64,000 bases of DNA from assembly GCA_965223435.1 (NCBI GenBank), contig CBDCWQ010000019.1, forward strand, positions 682,001-746,000, in the 5' to 3' direction. Under the pieces are notes generated by a model. It worked only from the letters and a program-made list of their open reading frames with translations. It did not search any database and was not told where the DNA came from. A program made the position numbers and the translations under genes. This document shows positions 26,776-35,303 of the stretch, piece after piece (the first letter of the stretch is position 1; the number at the start of each line of letters is the position of its first letter). Source of the DNA: CBDCWQ01 sp965223435 (lineage in GTDB: Bacteria > Myxococcota > Kuafuiibacteriia > Kuafuiibacteriales > Kuafuiibacteriaceae).

Positions 26776-27831
26776 GTGAAGCACATCGTTCTTAGGGTCC
26801 AGCAAGAATCCGATTGCCCGCTCTTTTACGCAGGCGACCAAATGGTTCTCGACCTTCCAGGCGTCAGCCGTGGAAACTCATCCAACGTTTGCGCACTCAC
26901 CCTCGCCAAGTTTCTCGCCGAAGTAGACCTCAGCCCCTGTCACACCATCAAAGCGCCTTCCGAGCGCCAACAATTTTTGTGTCCACGGGCCGTCAACCCT
27001 GTGGTCTTCAGCGTGGGGCAACTCGATGCTCGACGGGTTCCAAGCCCGTCAACGACAGATTTGGAGTATCGAGATATCCCAAGCCTGGTTGCCTGGCTGA
27101 GAACCGTCCCCGTGTTCCGCCCCCTTCCGGCATCGGTCCTCGCGCATCTGAGCCACCGCGTAGCCCAAAGAACGTACCGCGACGGGGACGAGATCCTGCA
27201 AAAAGGCCATTTGGGCGAAAGTTTCTACATTCTCAAGACGGGCGTCGTACAAATCGTAGACTACGCCGATCAACAAATCTCATCGGTCGTCACGCAGCTC
27301 AAAGAACGAGATTGCTTTGGAGAGATGTCTCTTTTGACCGGTTCACCGTGCGTAGCCACCGTCGCCGCACGAGGCGAAGTTAAAGTTCTTGCATTGATGA
27401 AAGACGACTTTGACCAATTGTTGCGCGACAATCCGTACATGGCCAGTCGCTTCACTCGGCTCCTCGCTTCCAGGCTCATGGCTGCGAACTTTCTCATCGT
27501 GCAAGAGGGCGCAAAGTCGTTTTCCGGCAAGCTCAGTGTCATGAATCTACCGACGGTGCTTCAAGTGTTGGCAAACTCGAGCCGCTCCGGAACCCTCATG
27601 ATCACCAACCACCGGGGAGGCCGAGGAAAGATCGGCTTTTGCGACGGTCAAGTGTACGAAGCCGAAGTAGGGCCGCTCACCGGCGAAGACGCCGTTTTTC
27701 ATACGCTCACGTGGAATGAAGGCGACTTTTGGCTCGACCCCGGCGCAGTCCCTAGCGAAGACAACGTCAACGCGGGCGTCATGGGACTCCTCATGGAGGG
27801 CATGCGTCGCATCGACGAATCAAGCCGCTAG
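26776..27831 (+). CDS. Cyclic-nucleotide-binding regulator with N-terminal small domain and C-terminal DUF4388 (PATAN-like)
   Basis: 351 residues in three parts. Residues 1-75 (ESDCPLFYAGDQMVLDLPGV, then a second Cys region) resemble the TIGR04076-type small domain. About residues 105-225 form a cNMP-binding jelly roll with GDEILQKGHLGESFYIL, FGEMSLLTG and a phosphate-cassette-like RGEVKVLALMK. Residues 245-350 match the DUF4388 pattern (FSGKLSVMNLPTVLQVLANS, SGTLMI, GKIGFCDGQVYEA), common in delta-lineage signalling proteins. No HTH is seen, so it probably signals through protein contacts. The Arg expected in the phosphate cassette is not obvious, so nucleotide binding is uncertain. Confidence 0.78.
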   Translation: MKHIVLRVQQESDCPLFYAGDQMVLDLPGVSRGNSSNVCALTLAKFLAEVDLSPCHTIKAPSERQQFLCPRAVNPVVFSVGQLDARRVPSPSTTDLEYRDIPSLVAWLRTVPVFRPLPASVLAHLSHRVAQRTYRDGDEILQKGHLGESFYILKTGVVQIVDYADQQISSVVTQLKERDCFGEMSLLTGSPCVATVAARGEVKVLALMKDDFDQLLRDNPYMASRFTRLLASRLMAANFLIVQEGAKSFSGKLSVMNLPTVLQVLANSSRSGTLMITNHRGGRGKIGFCDGQVYEAEVGPLTGEDAVFHTLTWNEGDFWLDPGAVPSEDNVNAGVMGLLMEGMRRIDESSR

Positions 27832-28162
27832 CGCCATCTACCTAGGGCCCGCCTCGAAATTGAAAAGTCTGATCATTTCGGCACCTTGGAGGTCTCTGAG
27901 GAGAAGATTTGTGGGGGCCTCTAGCGAATCCTTTCGGTTTTCATTCGAGGAGGAATTGGGGTCTCTGCTCTTTGTTGTTTGACGACAGGTTCGGAGCTAA
28001 ACGATTTTCGTGGATATTTTTTTGCTTGCATCGGACTCGTAGGCTTAGCCTGAAACTTTCGGTCATTCGCCGACATTATTGAACACAAATATGAACACAA
28101 TTGGTGACCGACGTTTCAACGCAAACGAGAACACAATTGGCCAAGGAAGAACGGCCTAGAAT
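27832..28162. other. Intergenic region at the left edge of an accessory pocket
   Basis: 331 bases, visibly more AT-rich towards the right. No gene seen. It ends with the GAACACAA-type direct repeats listed separately, just upstream of the broken four-helix-bundle gene. Confidence 0.5.
28081..28140. repeat. Direct repeats of GAACACAATTGG
   Basis: GAACACAA at 28081 is followed by two exact copies of GAACACAATTGG at 28093 and 28129, with 36 bases between starts. They lie 22 bases upstream of the four-helix-bundle pseudogene and could be remnants of a regulatory or insertion sequence. Confidence 0.7.
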
Positions 28163-28460
28163 ATGAAGGGCGATGATATTTCTCAGCGACTGAGGGAATT
28201 CGCGCGGGGCGTCAAAAGAGTCGTACGAGATCTGCCAGATGATGTGGGCGGAAAACACATCGCCCGTCAATTGTTCCGGAGCGGAACCGGAGGTCGAGAT
28301 CGAACACCGACATGAACTTGCTATACTTCTGCAAGAAGCAGATGAACTTGTAGCGATCCTCACAGCCTCTGCGAAAACGGCCAAGGCTCGCAAGTCGTGG
28401 TCGCGCACAGGTGGTTCTCTCCCCGATCGCACTGGCCATTCGCGTTCAGATTCAGATTGA
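28163..28460 (+). pseudogene. Broken four-helix-bundle protein (23S rRNA intervening-sequence type)
   Basis: From ATG 28163 the first 44 residues (ISQRLREFARGVKRVVRDLP, HIARQLFRSGT) match the start of the four-helix-bundle/IVP family. The frame then hits a TGA at 28313. The family's last helix continues in another frame (LLQEADELVAILTASAKTAK, up to about 28400). The middle block, which normally runs from RSGTSVGANY to the third helix, is missing, so both a deletion and a frameshift are implied. Intact members are about 120 residues. Family members occur in 23S rRNA intervening sequences and beside accessory genes. Confidence 0.75.
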
Positions 28461-28509
28461 GTGGCCGATCCCCAATTGTGTTTCTATTCCTGATCAATAT
28501 TGTGGTCGC

Positions 28510-28686
28510 TCTAGATGTCGCCGGCAGAAGTCATGATGGTTTTCCAGCGAGAAATTTTGCCTGGGGGTGTTCGCGCGAGGAGGCGAATATCGCCTATATG
28601 CAACCGACGAGCCAACGGGAACGCGGACGGCACCGGGCGAAAGAGCCGCTGCAAGACCGTTAGGACTTCTGCCGGCGACATCTAGA
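28510..28686. mobile_element. 177-base element with 23-base perfect terminal inverted repeats (MITE-like)
   Basis: Bases 28510-28532 and 28664-28686 are exact reverse complements over 23 bases. Both ends contain CTAG next to the first internal base, which could be a 4-base target duplication or part of the repeat. The right end, extended to 33 bases, recurs at 9901-9933. There is no transposase, so it would be non-autonomous. It holds a 50-codon frame that begins right after the left repeat and stops inside the right one. Confidence 0.75.
28533..28685 (+). CDS. Small Arg-rich ORF carried by the TIR element
   Basis: 50 residues, Arg/Lys-rich, with segments REILPGGVRARRR and DGTGRKSRCKTVRTSAGD. 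It starts at the first base after the left inverted repeat, and its TAG is inside the right one, so the whole frame travels with the element. No Shine-Dalgarno is evident. The tail KTVRTSAGDI is also readable at the solo repeat at 9901-9933 on the minus strand. It may not be translated; the frame could be a by-product of the repeat sequence. Confidence 0.3.
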   Translation: MMVFQREILPGGVRARRRISPICNRRANGNADGTGRKSRCKTVRTSAGDI

Positions 28687-28720
28687 CTCTATGGAGTGAC
28701 CAGCCCGCAATCGCAGGCCC

Positions 28721-29038
28721 TTATTCATCGACATCTCGGTCCAAAATGAGATCGGCCCGCAAGAGTTGCTCCCCTCGCATCACATGGAGCACAGAGATGG
28801 TGGTCTTTGTAACCCGATAGAATACGCGACAAGGAGGTACTGCAAGACAGCGATATGGGAGGCCCTCAAGTTCGCTCGGCTTAGGGCCTTTATGAGGATG
28901 CGCACGGAGCCCCTTGACTCGGTCAAATACCCGGCGCACTAGGCGCGATGCGGCGCCTCGGTCGTCAAGAGCAATATACTCAGCGATGCGTTCGAGATCA
29001 TCAAGGGCAGGCTCAGCCCATGTTACTTTTCGAGCCAT
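28721..29038 (-). CDS. RelE/ParE-superfamily toxin
   Basis: 105 residues with the ParE/RelE layout: VTWAEPALDDLERIAEYI, then ASRLVRRVFDRVKGL, and a C-terminal CRVFYRVTKTTISVLHVM strand pair. RelE members cleave mRNA on the ribosome, while ParE members poison gyrase. The pattern does not decide between them, though a 105-residue form with ERIAEYIALDD leans to ParE/RelE plasmid-stabilisation type. Its start overlaps the end of the antitoxin gene by 16 bases, the normal order of antitoxin then toxin. Confidence 0.85.
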   Translation of the reverse strand: MARKVTWAEPALDDLERIAEYIALDDRGAASRLVRRVFDRVKGLRAHPHKGPKPSELEGLPYRCLAVPPCRVFYRVTKTTISVLHVMRGEQLLRADLILDRDVDE

Positions 29039-29277
29039 CGTTTCATTGTCTTCTCGGCTTGAGCGTGGCTCACTGTCCGACCTTCCAAGACGGCCTTTTC
29101 GCCGCGAGCAATGCCCTCAAGAATCGTGATCCGTTCCTTCATCGACTCGAAGGCATCAACCTCAATCAAAATTGCCGCCGGCTTTCCGTGTTCTGTGATC
29201 AAAATCGGCCCCTCTCCAAGATCGGCAAGAAGCTCGGTAGCCTTCCGTTTCAGTGTCGTTACCAGTTCAGTCCGCAT
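29023..29277 (-). CDS. Phd/YefM-type antitoxin
   Basis: 84 residues from the ATG at 29277 (MRTELVTTLKRKATELLADL); a GTG at 29286 would add three. The DNA-binding half has ITEHGKPAAILIEVDAFESM, the standard Phd/YefM core. The C-terminal helix (VSHAQAEKTMKRWLEK) should wrap the toxin. Antitoxin-toxin complexes normally repress the operon. A short dyad, ACTATAGT (29285-29292), lies at the start and could be part of the operator. Confidence 0.85.
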   Translation of the reverse strand: MRTELVTTLKRKATELLADLGEGPILITEHGKPAAILIEVDAFESMKERITILEGIARGEKAVLEGRTVSHAQAEKTMKRWLEK

Positions 29278-29586
29278 TAGTAACACTATAGTATCACTTT
29301 GGGAGGCCTCACACCAACCAAAAAACGTTTTTTAGGAGTCGTCATCCGGGATAAGTCTACAACTATCGAGATCACTGTCATGTCTCGACCGCGTACGATG
29401 GCCCCTTTGCTTTCTTGGCAATCCAACTCTGGCCTGGGTCAAGCAACAGGTTCGAGGGCCACCCCATTCGGAAACACACCCACGTTTTTCATCCACGACA
29501 AAATGGCATTTTTGGAAAGTTGCGGACCAGTGGTCAAGAGCTGGCGCCTTCGTGCCCAAGTTGGTCACGGTTGAATTGCCGCGAGA
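29278..29586. other. Intergenic region after the toxin-antitoxin promoter
   Basis: About 309 bases. Apart from the small ACTATAGT dyad at the antitoxin start I see nothing. A 78-codon frame on the minus strand lacks natural features. Confidence 0.5.
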
Positions 29587-30486
29587 CTAAAGAGCGCTAC
29601 GCACCGTCGCAAGGCTGCTGCGCGTAGCGCGTACTACGGGTTGCCTCGTTGAGAGCAACCTATAGGTCGTGCGGCCCTTCGTTCCGAAGGCCTTTGCCTC
29701 AAAAAACACTAAGAAGGTTTCACCCTTTTTGCCAAAGAAGAAGGGGAAGGCAGGCAAAAGCCACGGTCGCCTTTTTGGCCCCTTGAGGGTTCTCAGGCGT
29801 TTGAAGTGGGGCTGCGTCGAGTGTGACGCTGCTCGAACAACTCGGAGATAAAGTATGAGGTCGCTTTTTTGCGTCATCTGCCTCAACGGCAGGTCTTTCA
29901 TGCGCTCGATCCATAGCGCTCTGTTTTTTTTTCTCCGGTCGCTTTTGTTTGCATCCCATCTCCGCTTACGAACTTCCTTTGATGCCCAACGCTTTTTGAG
30001 CGTTTCAATTCTTGCTCGAGCCTCAGTCCTCCTCTTTGGTGTTGCCGAATAGCGGGGCCCCGAGATACGGGGCGTGCCCCAATGGGTTGGCTGCACTACG
30101 AGTATCATGTCGATCCCCAGCGGTGGTCCCGGGAGCGGACGATCGTAGTACGCGTCATTCCCGCAAAGGATCGTATACGGTGGTTCAGGCGGCCCCCACT
30201 CAGCATTGAGATATCGACCCATGTGCTTGCCATGAAGGACCTCACTGACCTCGAGGGCCACCCGTGGAGGATTTCTGTTCGTAGCGTTTGTGTCATCCAT
30301 TTCGACAACCTTAGCCACGATGACTGCGCCTTCAACAGAAAGACGTATCTTGCCCTTTGGATCAAACTCTGGGGACCCAAGCCAAACGCCAAATCCAGCG
30401 ATCATCAAACCTGCAGTGTTCATATCGCGGGCACCACGAACTGCTTTGTACGTGGTTGCTTGGGCTGCTGCATCCGGTCTTGCCAC
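29587..30486 (-). CDS. Hypothetical protein with two similar halves
   Basis: Up to 299 residues; starts at 30486 or 30423 (MNTAGLMIAG) are both possible. The first half has a pattern of strands and a GK-containing loop (AVIVAKVVEMDD, EVSEVLHGKHMGRYL, GIDMILVVQP). The second half repeats it loosely (SDLILYLRVVRAAS, LRTLKGPKRRP, GETFLVFFEAKAFG). This strand/KG-loop/strand pattern looks like small secreted beta-barrel domains in many bacteria. The two halves are joined by a very basic helical stretch (about residues 148-195). No family recognised and no clear signal peptide from the longer start. Confidence 0.5.
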   Translation of the reverse strand: MARPDAAAQATTYKAVRGARDMNTAGLMIAGFGVWLGSPEFDPKGKIRLSVEGAVIVAKVVEMDDTNATNRNPPRVALEVSEVLHGKHMGRYLNAEWGPPEPPYTILCGNDAYYDRPLPGPPLGIDMILVVQPTHWGTPRISGPRYSATPKRRTEARARIETLKKRWASKEVRKRRWDANKSDRRKKNRALWIERMKDLPLRQMTQKSDLILYLRVVRAASHSTQPHFKRLRTLKGPKRRPWLLPAFPFFFGKKGETFLVFFEAKAFGTKGRTTYRLLSTRQPVVRATRSSLATVRSAL

Positions 30487-30622
30487 CGTCCGAGAACCGT
30501 TTCCCCAACTCCGAGCTCCCAGCTTCCTTCTTTGGTTGGATCATCGAGACTAAATGGTCCCCTACACGCAGTATTGAATTCCGGCCGATGGTATGTCGAT
30601 GCCAATGTGACCGGGCGGCGTA

Positions 30623-31024
30623 TCAACCAGTGCCCGCACCGACATGCATATCGCTGGTGACCCGGCCGCCCTGGCGCGCCGAAGACAAAAGACGAATCAG
30701 CGCGTCGGGATCGGCATCCATCAATCGCAGAGCCAAACCGCGTGACCGCATCCCTACGGTGGCGATGGAGCCCAATTCACCCGGTTCCTCTTCCACCCGA
30801 ACCACCTCAGCTTTGAGAAAAATGGTGGGCCCCTGCCCGATGGGGTCCACTTCGACTTCGACCGTAGTTCCGACCGCAAACACCACCGTGGTCTCTACAA
30901 AAATCCCGCCACCGCTAATGTCGCGGGTCACCTCGTCGAACGTCTGACGGGGACGTCCGATATCCTTGAAGCGCACCCTGAGCTGAACGGGAATGCGTCG
31001 CGCTCCGCGTCGTTCGTCTGCCAC
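30623..31024 (-). CDS. PilZ-domain protein
   Basis: 133 residues from a GTG at 31024. The frame stays open to 31402, but that extension is Arg/Trp/Cys-rich and unlike the PilZ part. The c-di-GMP site is recognisable as RRGARRIPVQLRVRF (RxxxR type) followed by DISGGGIFVET (D/NxSxxG). The remainder follows the PilZ barrel, ending with ALRLMDADPDALIRLL. Such proteins act as c-di-GMP effectors in motility, development or exopolysaccharide control. It diverges from the acyltransferase gene. Confidence 0.8.
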   Translation of the reverse strand: MADERRGARRIPVQLRVRFKDIGRPRQTFDEVTRDISGGGIFVETTVVFAVGTTVEVEVDPIGQGPTIFLKAEVVRVEEEPGELGSIATVGMRSRGLALRLMDADPDALIRLLSSARQGGRVTSDMHVGAGTG

Positions 31025-31438
31025 CAGAAGACCAGGGTAGCGGGGCCCGGACCTGAGCTCAACTCCAAGCAAGGGCGGGCCCAGATCGGCCCGTCGGGGG
31101 GCTCCATCGACCCGAATATGGGCTCCCTCATGGAGCGGCCCTATGTGGTCCAGACGACGACACCATCGCTCATGACACCACCGAAAGGCCAAAGCCTGGA
31201 GATTCCATTTGGACCGGTGACGACCCATTGCGGACCGAGGAAGTTCCTCAAGACGCCTGGTCAGCCAAACGAAGCCGTTCTCGGTTTGGACGTACAAGAC
31301 CCTGAAAAGCGCCATGCACCGGCCACGTGCGGTCATGAGATGTGGGCCAGACAGGGCGCACCGCAAGGAATCCATGACGTGAACGTCAACGTGTTGTCGC
31401 ACTGGACAGCGCCCATCTGATGCGCATTAGTAAACCCT

Positions 31439-32959
31439 GTGCCCTCCGCGGACGCCGAAGCTCAAACGCGCCCGACCAAGAGCTACCGCATCGTACGCAA
31501 AGGGATCAGGATCATCCTCAAGTCTTTTTTCAGACAACTCGACATTGCAGGCTTAGAGTATATTCCTAAGGACCGCGGAGGAATTCTGGTCTCATGGCAC
31601 CCGAACGGACTCGTCGATCCGGCGCTCATGTTGACCTCCTTTCCCCACGAACTCGTGTTTGGCGCCCGCCATGGACTTTTTCGTTGGCCCCTCCTGGGAC
31701 GAATGCTGGTGCTCTTGGGGGTGGTGCCTATCTACCGCACCCAGGACCTGAAAAACACCGATCCGGAAAAACGGAGGGCGTCCAATCGCAAGAGTTTAGA
31801 CCGATTGGCCCACAGAATCGGCCAAGGGGCCTTTTCCTCGCTGTTTCCGGAGGGCGTCAGTCACGACGAACCCTTTCCTGTGGCGCTCAAAACGGGCATT
31901 GCGCGCCTCTATTACCAAGCCCAAGCCTTGACCCAAGAATCGGGTCCACCGCCAGCGATCATTCCCGTTGGGCTTCATTACGATAAGAAACGTGTCTTTC
32001 GCTCAAGGGCCCTCGTATGGTTTCACCCTCCTCTTGAACTCCCCAAACACCTCGAGGCGAGTCCACCGACCGCCAACGAGGAAGCCGAGCAACAACGAAA
32101 TCGCGCGCTCACGCAACAAATCGAACGAAGCCTTCGTGAAGTGGTACACGCAACAGAAGACTGGGAAACCCACCGAGTGTTGCACCGCGGAAGAAAGCTG
32201 ATTCGAGCCGAACGCGCCCAACGCGCGTCGAGCAGCCCAAAAAAGCCAGACGTCAAAGAGACTGCACTCGGTTTCGCAAGGGTGCGCAAGGCATATTACC
32301 AGCTCAAGAAAGTCGAACCCGGTCGAGTGGCGTCCTTGCGCGCGCGTGTCGAGGCCTACGACAGGGACCTGAGAGCGCTGGGCTTGAGTGATCATCATCT
32401 GGATCAATCGCCCAAGATGGTTCCGGGGTGGCTGGCAGTCATCCTGTTGCTTCAACTCATCTTTGTTTATCTATTGCTGCCCCCTATTTTGCTGGTGGGC
32501 TATCTGGTCAATGGGCCCACAGCTCTGTTGATCCTGAGCATTGCCCATCTGTTCGCTGCCAAGGGCAAAGACATTGCCACCATAAAAATGTTGCTGGGCG
32601 CCCTGCTCTTTCCGCTGACGTGGTTGGGCGCCGGTTTTTTGGGAGCCATGCTCCATGAAGAACTCCACCTGATGTATCCGAGGGTCCCGAGCCGGCCAGC
32701 GCTGGCCGGCCTTGTCCTCAGCATGTGGGCCGCTGTCGGGGGCGTGATTTCGATCCGCTACCTGCACGTTGCCCGGGATACCAAAAACGCGATTCGTGTC
32801 AGGCTAACGAAAGCCCGGCGACGCGCGCACGTGCAACGTCTCCTTAAAGAACGCCATATCCTGTTTGACGCAATGACCTCCCTCGCCGAAGGAATCCCCC
32901 TGCCGGGAACGGTCACCGATCGCGGAACCCTGGAGCTGAAAGAACGAGATGACCCATAG
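31439..32959 (+). CDS. PlsC-like acyltransferase with C-terminal membrane domain
   Basis: 506 residues from GTG 31439. The acyltransferase blocks are present: SWHPNGLVDPAL (the HX4D motif), LFGARHGLFRWPLLGRML, VPIYRTQDL, LFPEGVSHDEP and IIPVGLHYD. After a charged helical region come two to three membrane helices (LAVILLLQLIFVYLLLPPIL, LLGALLFPLTWLGAGFLGAM). This is the layout of GPAT/DHAPAT-like enzymes that acylate glycerol-3-phosphate or lysophosphatidate at the inner membrane. It may be a second phospholipid or ether-lipid acyltransferase besides PlsY. Confidence 0.83.
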   Translation: MPSADAEAQTRPTKSYRIVRKGIRIILKSFFRQLDIAGLEYIPKDRGGILVSWHPNGLVDPALMLTSFPHELVFGARHGLFRWPLLGRMLVLLGVVPIYRTQDLKNTDPEKRRASNRKSLDRLAHRIGQGAFSSLFPEGVSHDEPFPVALKTGIARLYYQAQALTQESGPPPAIIPVGLHYDKKRVFRSRALVWFHPPLELPKHLEASPPTANEEAEQQRNRALTQQIERSLREVVHATEDWETHRVLHRGRKLIRAERAQRASSSPKKPDVKETALGFARVRKAYYQLKKVEPGRVASLRARVEAYDRDLRALGLSDHHLDQSPKMVPGWLAVILLLQLIFVYLLLPPILLVGYLVNGPTALLILSIAHLFAAKGKDIATIKMLLGALLFPLTWLGAGFLGAMLHEELHLMYPRVPSRPALAGLVLSMWAAVGGVISIRYLHVARDTKNAIRVRLTKARRRAHVQRLLKERHILFDAMTSLAEGIPLPGTVTDRGTLELKERDDP

Positions 32960-33392
32960 CTCCAGAGTGTGATCCGCCGCGAGATCCAAGCGCTTGCGTT
33001 TGTGATCGATGGCACAACGGGCTCTAGGGGTGTCGTCCATTGTGCTTGCTGCACGCACAGCATAGACCCCGTCGGTGGGTGTGGTTGTTTTCGCGCGTTC
33101 GGATGCTCAAGCGACCGCATCGGTAAAAATTCTGAGACTTCAGGGGGGGCGGGCCCTGCACAATTGGCACCCATAGCCTAAAAGGTGATATCCGGGGAAT
33201 CGATCAATAATAAGGTTAATTCCGGATGGTCGTGGTGAAACCCACTCAGGCCTACAGCCGCTTGATCTTGTATCATTTTCGGGATTTATAAGAATCCGTC
33301 GGGGCGCGCCAAACCGCGTAAAAAAAGTTTCGGTTACTGTTGGTCATTCACATGCACACGAAGGATGATAGAGTGAGACAAAGTAGGCTGCA
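32960..33392. other. Intergenic region upstream of the kinase
   Basis: 433 bases. The right half is AT-rich and probably contains the kinase promoter; possible elements are TTGATC at about 33262 and TATAAG at about 33288, but the spacing is not canonical. No gene or strong repeat seen. Confidence 0.45.
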
Positions 33393-35294
33393 GTGTTTGG
33401 TATCGGCGATAAAATAGGAAATTACGAAATCGTCGCGCTGCTCAAGGCGGGGGGAATGGGGACGCTGTTCCTCGGCCGACGGGTGGGTGCGGCGGGGTTC
33501 TCACGGCATGTAGCCATCAAGGTGATACACCCCCACCTCGCGACCGACCCTGCGCTGATCCAATCCTTGATCAACGAAGCCCTTCTGGCTTCCCGAATTA
33601 CCCACCCGAATGTGGTCCACGTCGAAGAACTCGGCCAGGCCCAAAACACCTACTTTATCGCCATGGAATACGTGCACGGATGTACCCTGGCACAGTTCCT
33701 CAAGAAGCTGACCCACGTAGACCGGCACCTCCCGCAGGAATACGCCGTGGCCATCGCCACCCATGTGGCGGCTGGGCTCCACGCCGCGCACGAGGCCACG
33801 GACGCCACCACCGGCCAACCCCTTGATCTCATCCATCGCGACGTGAGTCCGCAGAACGTGCTGCTGAGCAGCAGCGGGCACATCAAACTCATCGACTTTG
33901 GCGTGGCCAAAGTCCGAAGCTCAAGCAGCCACTCGGCAACCGGAGCGCTCAAAGGCAAACTGCGTTACATGGCGCCAGAGCAGGCATACGGCAAGCCAGT
34001 GGATCGCCGAACGGATGTTTACGCCCTGGGCATCGTCCTCTGGGAGATGCTCGCGCGGCGCCGTATGTTCGAGTCGACCGAAGAATTGGCGCTGCTGGAG
34101 ACGGTACGGCACCCCAACATCAAGCCTCCAAGCGAGTTCATGCCAGGCCAGGTGCCGGAGCTCGAGAGCCTGCTGATGAAGGCGCTCACCCGAGAACCCG
34201 AGCAACGACCGGCCACCGCAGAAGTGTTCCGGCAGGGCCTTCTTAAAGCGATGCCCAAGGCGGGCACCATCGATGCCTCCACGCTTTCGAGTTTTATCCA
34301 CGACGTGATCGGGGAAGAACTCGACCAAGTTCGCCGGACCATCTCGGGACTGGGTTATGCCTTGGCCAGCCAGGGAAGCCGGCCTCCAGAAGAACGGCCA
34401 ACGGTCGTCAAAGAACTCGAGGCTTCAGAACTCCGCACCATCAACGGAGACTCGGCAAGCTACAGTGGCGTCCCACCAGCTTGGATCTTCCCTGAAGTTA
34501 CCGCCGCAGAGGCCCATTTTGCCGACGACGGTGTCGAAACGGTCGCGTACGAAGGAAGTGATTCCTTCATCGAAGCGCCACCGCCCATCGCCGAGGAGAG
34601 CGATTTCGGCCAGCCGGTCCCCACCTCAACACCCGGGGTGGGGAGCGCCCCGCCACCCATGCCCCTCGCTCCGGGCATCGCCGGAGACTCGTCGAACAAC
34701 TTGACGACGGACGTCAGCAAAGAAACCAGCGACCAACAGCTGAGGCTCGAGAGCAGTCGAAATCGGAGTGGTTCTCGAGCCACCCTGACCATCGCGGTCG
34801 GTCTCGGCGTTCTCATTCTATGCGCCTCTCTCGTGGTGGCCTTCGGAATCAGAGGCCCACACCGGCAAAGAGCAAATCTTACCGAACAGTCTGTTTCACT
34901 CAAGTCCGAAACGGCTCCAAAAGCAAAAGCGATGGCTTCACCAAAGAAGGACCTCACCGCCCCAAGCAAGGCGGAGCCTTCCGTTCCACCGCGGGTGACT
35001 CAGGGCGAAACCAAGCAGCAGCCAACAGCCAAAACGCCCGCCGCGAAGCCCGCTTCCAAGCAGCAGCCAGTCGCCAAAACGAGCCCCGCGGTCAAAAAAC
35101 CCACGGAGAACCAGCCAGCAGCCAAGCCGAGTTCCGCCGCGAAGCGCGCGCCGTTCAACAAGCGCAGTCGAGCCGCGGTCACCCGGAAGCCACGCGTCAC
35201 ATCCAAGAAAAAGCGGGCAGAGCCTCCCAAGTCGCGTCCCACGGCTCGCAAAAAGCGGGTGGGTGTTCCGTTTATCAGCGAACCTGAGTGGTAA
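33393..35294 (+). CDS. Membrane-anchored Ser/Thr protein kinase
   Basis: 633 residues from GTG 33393. The N-terminal 290 residues form a Hanks-type kinase: glycine loop LLKAGGMGTLFLG, Lys in HVAIKVIHP, catalytic loop IHRDVSPQN, metal loop IDFGVAK, then MAPEQAYG. HRDVSPQN is the loop common in myxobacterial kinases. A disordered linker leads to one membrane helix (ATLTIAVGLGVLILCASLVV), then a Lys/Ala/Pro-rich periplasmic tail of about 140 residues with Gln-Pro repeats. It is followed within 10 bases by a TPR/PEGA-like gene and then a lipoprotein, probably one operon. Substrates unknown. Confidence 0.9.
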   Translation: MFGIGDKIGNYEIVALLKAGGMGTLFLGRRVGAAGFSRHVAIKVIHPHLATDPALIQSLINEALLASRITHPNVVHVEELGQAQNTYFIAMEYVHGCTLAQFLKKLTHVDRHLPQEYAVAIATHVAAGLHAAHEATDATTGQPLDLIHRDVSPQNVLLSSSGHIKLIDFGVAKVRSSSSHSATGALKGKLRYMAPEQAYGKPVDRRTDVYALGIVLWEMLARRRMFESTEELALLETVRHPNIKPPSEFMPGQVPELESLLMKALTREPEQRPATAEVFRQGLLKAMPKAGTIDASTLSSFIHDVIGEELDQVRRTISGLGYALASQGSRPPEERPTVVKELEASELRTINGDSASYSGVPPAWIFPEVTAAEAHFADDGVETVAYEGSDSFIEAPPPIAEESDFGQPVPTSTPGVGSAPPPMPLAPGIAGDSSNNLTTDVSKETSDQQLRLESSRNRSGSRATLTIAVGLGVLILCASLVVAFGIRGPHRQRANLTEQSVSLKSETAPKAKAMASPKKDLTAPSKAEPSVPPRVTQGETKQQPTAKTPAAKPASKQQPVAKTSPAVKKPTENQPAAKPSSAAKRAPFNKRSRAAVTRKPRVTSKKKRAEPPKSRPTARKKRVGVPFISEPEW

Positions 35295-35303
35295 TCTAAG
35301 ACG

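Noticed and set aside
29285..29292. ACTATAGT dyad as a firm operator
   Set aside because: Only eight bases; too short to assert on its own, so mentioned only under the antitoxin.
30623..31402. 259-codon PilZ frame
   Set aside because: Only the last 133 residues look like PilZ; the earlier part is Arg/Trp/Cys-rich and probably promoter DNA.
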